NCBI GenBank assembly: GCA_028711355.1
Contig: JAQTSL010000169.1
Coordinates: forward strand, 1-7,809
Length of the DNA: 7,809 bases
Direction of reading: 5' to 3'
DNA from: Rhodoferax sp.
GTDB lineage: Bacteria; Pseudomonadota; Gammaproteobacteria; Burkholderiales; Burkholderiaceae_C
The notes beneath the pieces are model-generated. The model was given only the letters and a program-made list of their open reading frames with translations, was not told the DNA's origin and made no database searches. Both the position numbers and the translations under genes were made by a program. Below are positions 6,266 to 7,809 of this stretch, in pieces (the stretch's first letter is position 1; each line of letters starts with the position of its first letter).

Positions 6266-7067
6266 CGAACGCCCCACGCTGGTAGGCCGCGGCCTGGGTT
6301 GACTGCGCAAACCGTTTGATCAACTGGTTCCCCAGTTGAGACATCGCAATCTGATCTGACAGACGGCGTTCAATTTTGACGCCCAACCACAGCGTTTCGG
6401 CATTCGCCAGATCGGTATTGTTGATGCGCCGGATATAAAAACGGGCACGGGCATCGTCCTTTTTTTGATACAGCAAGTTGGCCAGGTTATAGCCTGTGAC
6501 CGGATTGCCGGCGTCAAATTCATAAGATTTCATCAACGCCGCTTCGGCCTGTGCCAAATTGCCAGCACGGACCTCGCACAAGCCCAGCGCCATATAGGTT
6601 TTGGCGCGTTCACCGTACCCAGGGTTGGCAAGCGCCTGTTCGAAATAAGCAACCGACTGCGGATACTTGGCGTCCTGACACTTCAGCCAACCCAGGTTAT
6701 GCAGCACGTTGCTGTCGCCTGGCTTGAGCTTGAGTGCTCGGTTAAAGCTATCTTCAGCAATGGCGTAATCGTTGAGCCGCATATAAATCAGGCCACGCAG
6801 ACTGAACGCGTCGGAAAACGTTGGATCGGTGGCGATCGCCTGCTTGATCTCGTCTAACGCAATGGTCGTCTTGCCCTGCTCAAAATAACCCAACGCCAGC
6901 TCGACCCGAATGCGCGAGCGCTTGCGTTGCAGGGATTCGTCGGAATCGGTCACCAAATCAGCCTGGGTGGCGTTCGCAACATCGCTCGGTGTGCTACTGG
7001 CACAACCCCCTCCAAGCAACGCAAGACCCCCGACAAAGACAGTTACAAGCACTGTCAAAAATTTCAT
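6258..7067 (-). CDS. pilF: Type IV pilus biogenesis/stability lipoprotein PilF (PilW), TPR protein
   Basis: PilF (PilW in Neisseria) is an outer-membrane TPR lipoprotein needed for localisation and multimerisation of the pilus secretin PilQ. From the ATG at 7067 the protein has 269 residues. It begins MKFLTVLVTVF, and a hydrophobic signal leads to a likely lipidated Cys at residue 22 (LLGGGC), followed by Ala-Ser, consistent with outer-membrane sorting. TPR repeats start at about residue 52: LALGYFEQGKTTIALDEIKQ, then LRGLIYMRLNDYAIAEDSFN with the adjoining ALKLKPGD, then NLGWLKCQDAKYPQSVAYFE, then ALGLCEVRAGNLAQAEAALM. A more divergent C-terminal part follows. An ATG at 7082 would add five residues but has no ribosome site; 7067 has a weak GAAAG eight bases upstream and gives a more typical signal peptide. 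Position between rlmN and rodZ matches the usual pilF locus. No other pilus gene is present. TPR lipoproteins are a broad class, so the assignment leans on context as well. Confidence 0.9.
   Translation of the reverse strand: MKFLTVLVTVFVGGLALLGGGCASSTPSDVANATQADLVTDSDESLQRKRSRIRVELALGYFEQGKTTIALDEIKQAIATDPTFSDAFSLRGLIYMRLNDYAIAEDSFNRALKLKPGDSNVLHNLGWLKCQDAKYPQSVAYFEQALANPGYGERAKTYMALGLCEVRAGNLAQAEAALMKSYEFDAGNPVTGYNLANLLYQKKDDARARFYIRRINNTDLANAETLWLGVKIERRLSDQIAMSQLGNQLIKRFAQSTQAAAYQRGAFDE
6272..6276 (-). promoter_or_regulatory. Probable Shine-Dalgarno site of rodZ
   Basis: The minus strand reads TGGGG, six bases before the ATG at 6265 and inside the last codons of pilF. It favours that ATG over the nearby alternatives at 6256 and 6310, but the match to the consensus is only partial. 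Confidence 0.45.
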
Positions 7068-7089
7068 AATTTCAGCTTTCATGACAACA

Positions 7090-7809
7090 TCAAAGCGCAG
7101 CGATGCGGTGCGCTGGTACGGTGGTCGCAGCTAACTGTAGATCAATATCGCGCCGTCGTGCGATACGCACCATCACCTGGGTTCGATCGACCACATCTCC
7201 GGCAAGCTGACCACAGGCAGCGTCGATATCTTCGCCACGCGTTTTGCGTACGGTGGTGGTGATACCGGCGTCGCTCAGAATTTTGGCAAACCGCTGCACC
7301 TGCTGCGGATCGGAGCGCCGCAGCCCGGAGGCAGGAAACGGGTTGAACGGAATCAAATTGAACTTGCAACGCAGACCGGTGCGGGCGCGGCTTTGCATCA
7401 GTCGAACCAACTCATGCGCCTGCGCCTCGGTGTCATTGACGCCGTCGAGCATACAGTATTCAAACGTCACAAAATCACGCGGCGCAACCGCCAGGTAACT
7501 GGTGCAGGCATTTAACAATTCATCCAGGGAATACTTGGTGTTTAGCGGCACCAACTGATCACGCAAAGGGTCGTTGGCTGCGTGCAGTGACACCGCCAAC
7601 GCCACCGGGCAGTCTTGCGCCAACTGCAATATCTTGGGAACAACGCCTGATGTCGATACTGTTACCCGGCGCCGCGACAACCCATAACCATGATCGTCCA
7701 GCATGGTGCGCAGCGCGGGGACTAGCGCCGCATAGTTTTGCAGCGGCTCGCCCATGCCCATCATCACCACGTTGGTGATGACACGCTCTTGGCGGTGCAG
7801 GTGACGGCG
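7090..7809 (-). CDS. rlmN: Dual-specificity RNA methyltransferase RlmN, 5' end cut off by the window
   Basis: RlmN is a cytoplasmic radical-SAM enzyme that methylates C2 of adenosine 2503 in 23S rRNA and of A37 in some tRNAs, affecting translational accuracy. The last 239 residues are visible; the full protein is about 380, so the N-terminal domain and the CxxxCxxC cluster motif lie beyond the right edge. The open frame runs unbroken to base 7809 through ITNVVMMGMGEPL, so no internal start should be called. Family landmarks are MGMGEP (SAM-binding GEP motif), RRRVTVSTSGVVP, LAVSLHAANDPLRDQLVP, MLDGVNDT, FNLIPFNPFP and VRKTRGEDIDAACGQLAGDV. The Cys in DAACGQ (codon 7213-7215) corresponds to the methyl-carrying Cys355 of E. 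coli. Cfr, the C8 paralogue, is unlikely because of the close RlmN-like ending and the housekeeping context. The C-terminus has a tail of about 19 residues after the core. pilF starts 22 bases downstream. Confidence 0.96.
   Translation of the reverse strand, partial: RRHLHRQERVITNVVMMGMGEPLQNYAALVPALRTMLDDHGYGLSRRRVTVSTSGVVPKILQLAQDCPVALAVSLHAANDPLRDQLVPLNTKYSLDELLNACTSYLAVAPRDFVTFEYCMLDGVNDTEAQAHELVRLMQSRARTGLRCKFNLIPFNPFPASGLRRSDPQQVQRFAKILSDAGITTTVRKTRGEDIDAACGQLAGDVVDRTQVMVRIARRRDIDLQLAATTVPAHRIAAL

Noticed and set aside
5393..6310. Longer RodZ form starting at the ATG at 6310
   Set aside because: It would overlap pilF by 53 bases, and the added residues are Arg/Pro-rich pilF shadow sequence. 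The ATG at 6265 has a better ribosome site and spacing.
7090..7770. A complete 226-residue protein starting at the GTG at 7770
   Set aside because: The frame continues without a stop to the window edge with RlmN-like sequence (ITNVVMM), so the GTG is an internal Val codon of a truncated rlmN.
1..7809. Mobile element, CRISPR array, prophage, tRNA or defence system
   Set aside because: No transposase, integrase, direct-repeat array, cloverleaf or unknown gene was seen. Every stretch is accounted for by conserved housekeeping genes.

Overview
The window is an ordinary, densely packed core-genome segment. All eight genes lie on the minus strand and together cover almost the whole 7.8 kb. Read in the direction of transcription (right to left) they are rlmN (5' end outside the window), pilF/pilW, rodZ, ispG, hisS, yfgM, bamB and der (3' end outside the window). 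This order, moderately high GC content, the long IspG form and a beta-type RodZ HTH sequence suggest a betaproteobacterium, most likely order Burkholderiales (Comamonadaceae-like). That placement is an inference from remembered family features, not from a search.

Right part (about 6250-7809): RlmN, a radical-SAM rRNA/tRNA methyltransferase, is followed by PilF/PilW, a TPR lipoprotein for type IV pilus assembly. Middle (4104-6265): RodZ, the membrane-spanning MreB partner, is followed by IspG, an iron-sulfur enzyme of the MEP isoprenoid pathway, and HisS, histidyl-tRNA synthetase. Left part (1-2781): YfgM, a TPR inner-membrane protein, is followed by BamB, a beta-propeller lipoprotein of the outer-membrane protein assembly complex, and Der, a double GTPase for 50S ribosome maturation.

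The genes are separated by 24 bases or fewer, or overlap. rodZ overlaps the end of pilF by 8 bases, rodZ/ispG share one base (TGATG), and ispG/hisS share four (ATGA). I see no internal terminator hairpin and no gene-free stretch above 300 bases, so the simplest reading is one polycistronic unit with translational coupling. Its members serve translation (RlmN, HisS, Der) and the cell envelope (PilF, RodZ, YfgM, BamB). IspG supplies precursors for the lipid carrier of peptidoglycan synthesis.

I found no mobile element, CRISPR array, RNA gene or unknown system. The many long plus-strand open frames are antisense shadows of these genes. The findings are small departures from textbook motifs (Der G4, RodZ MreB-contact position, PilF lipobox, HisS motif 3) and start-site or coupling details.
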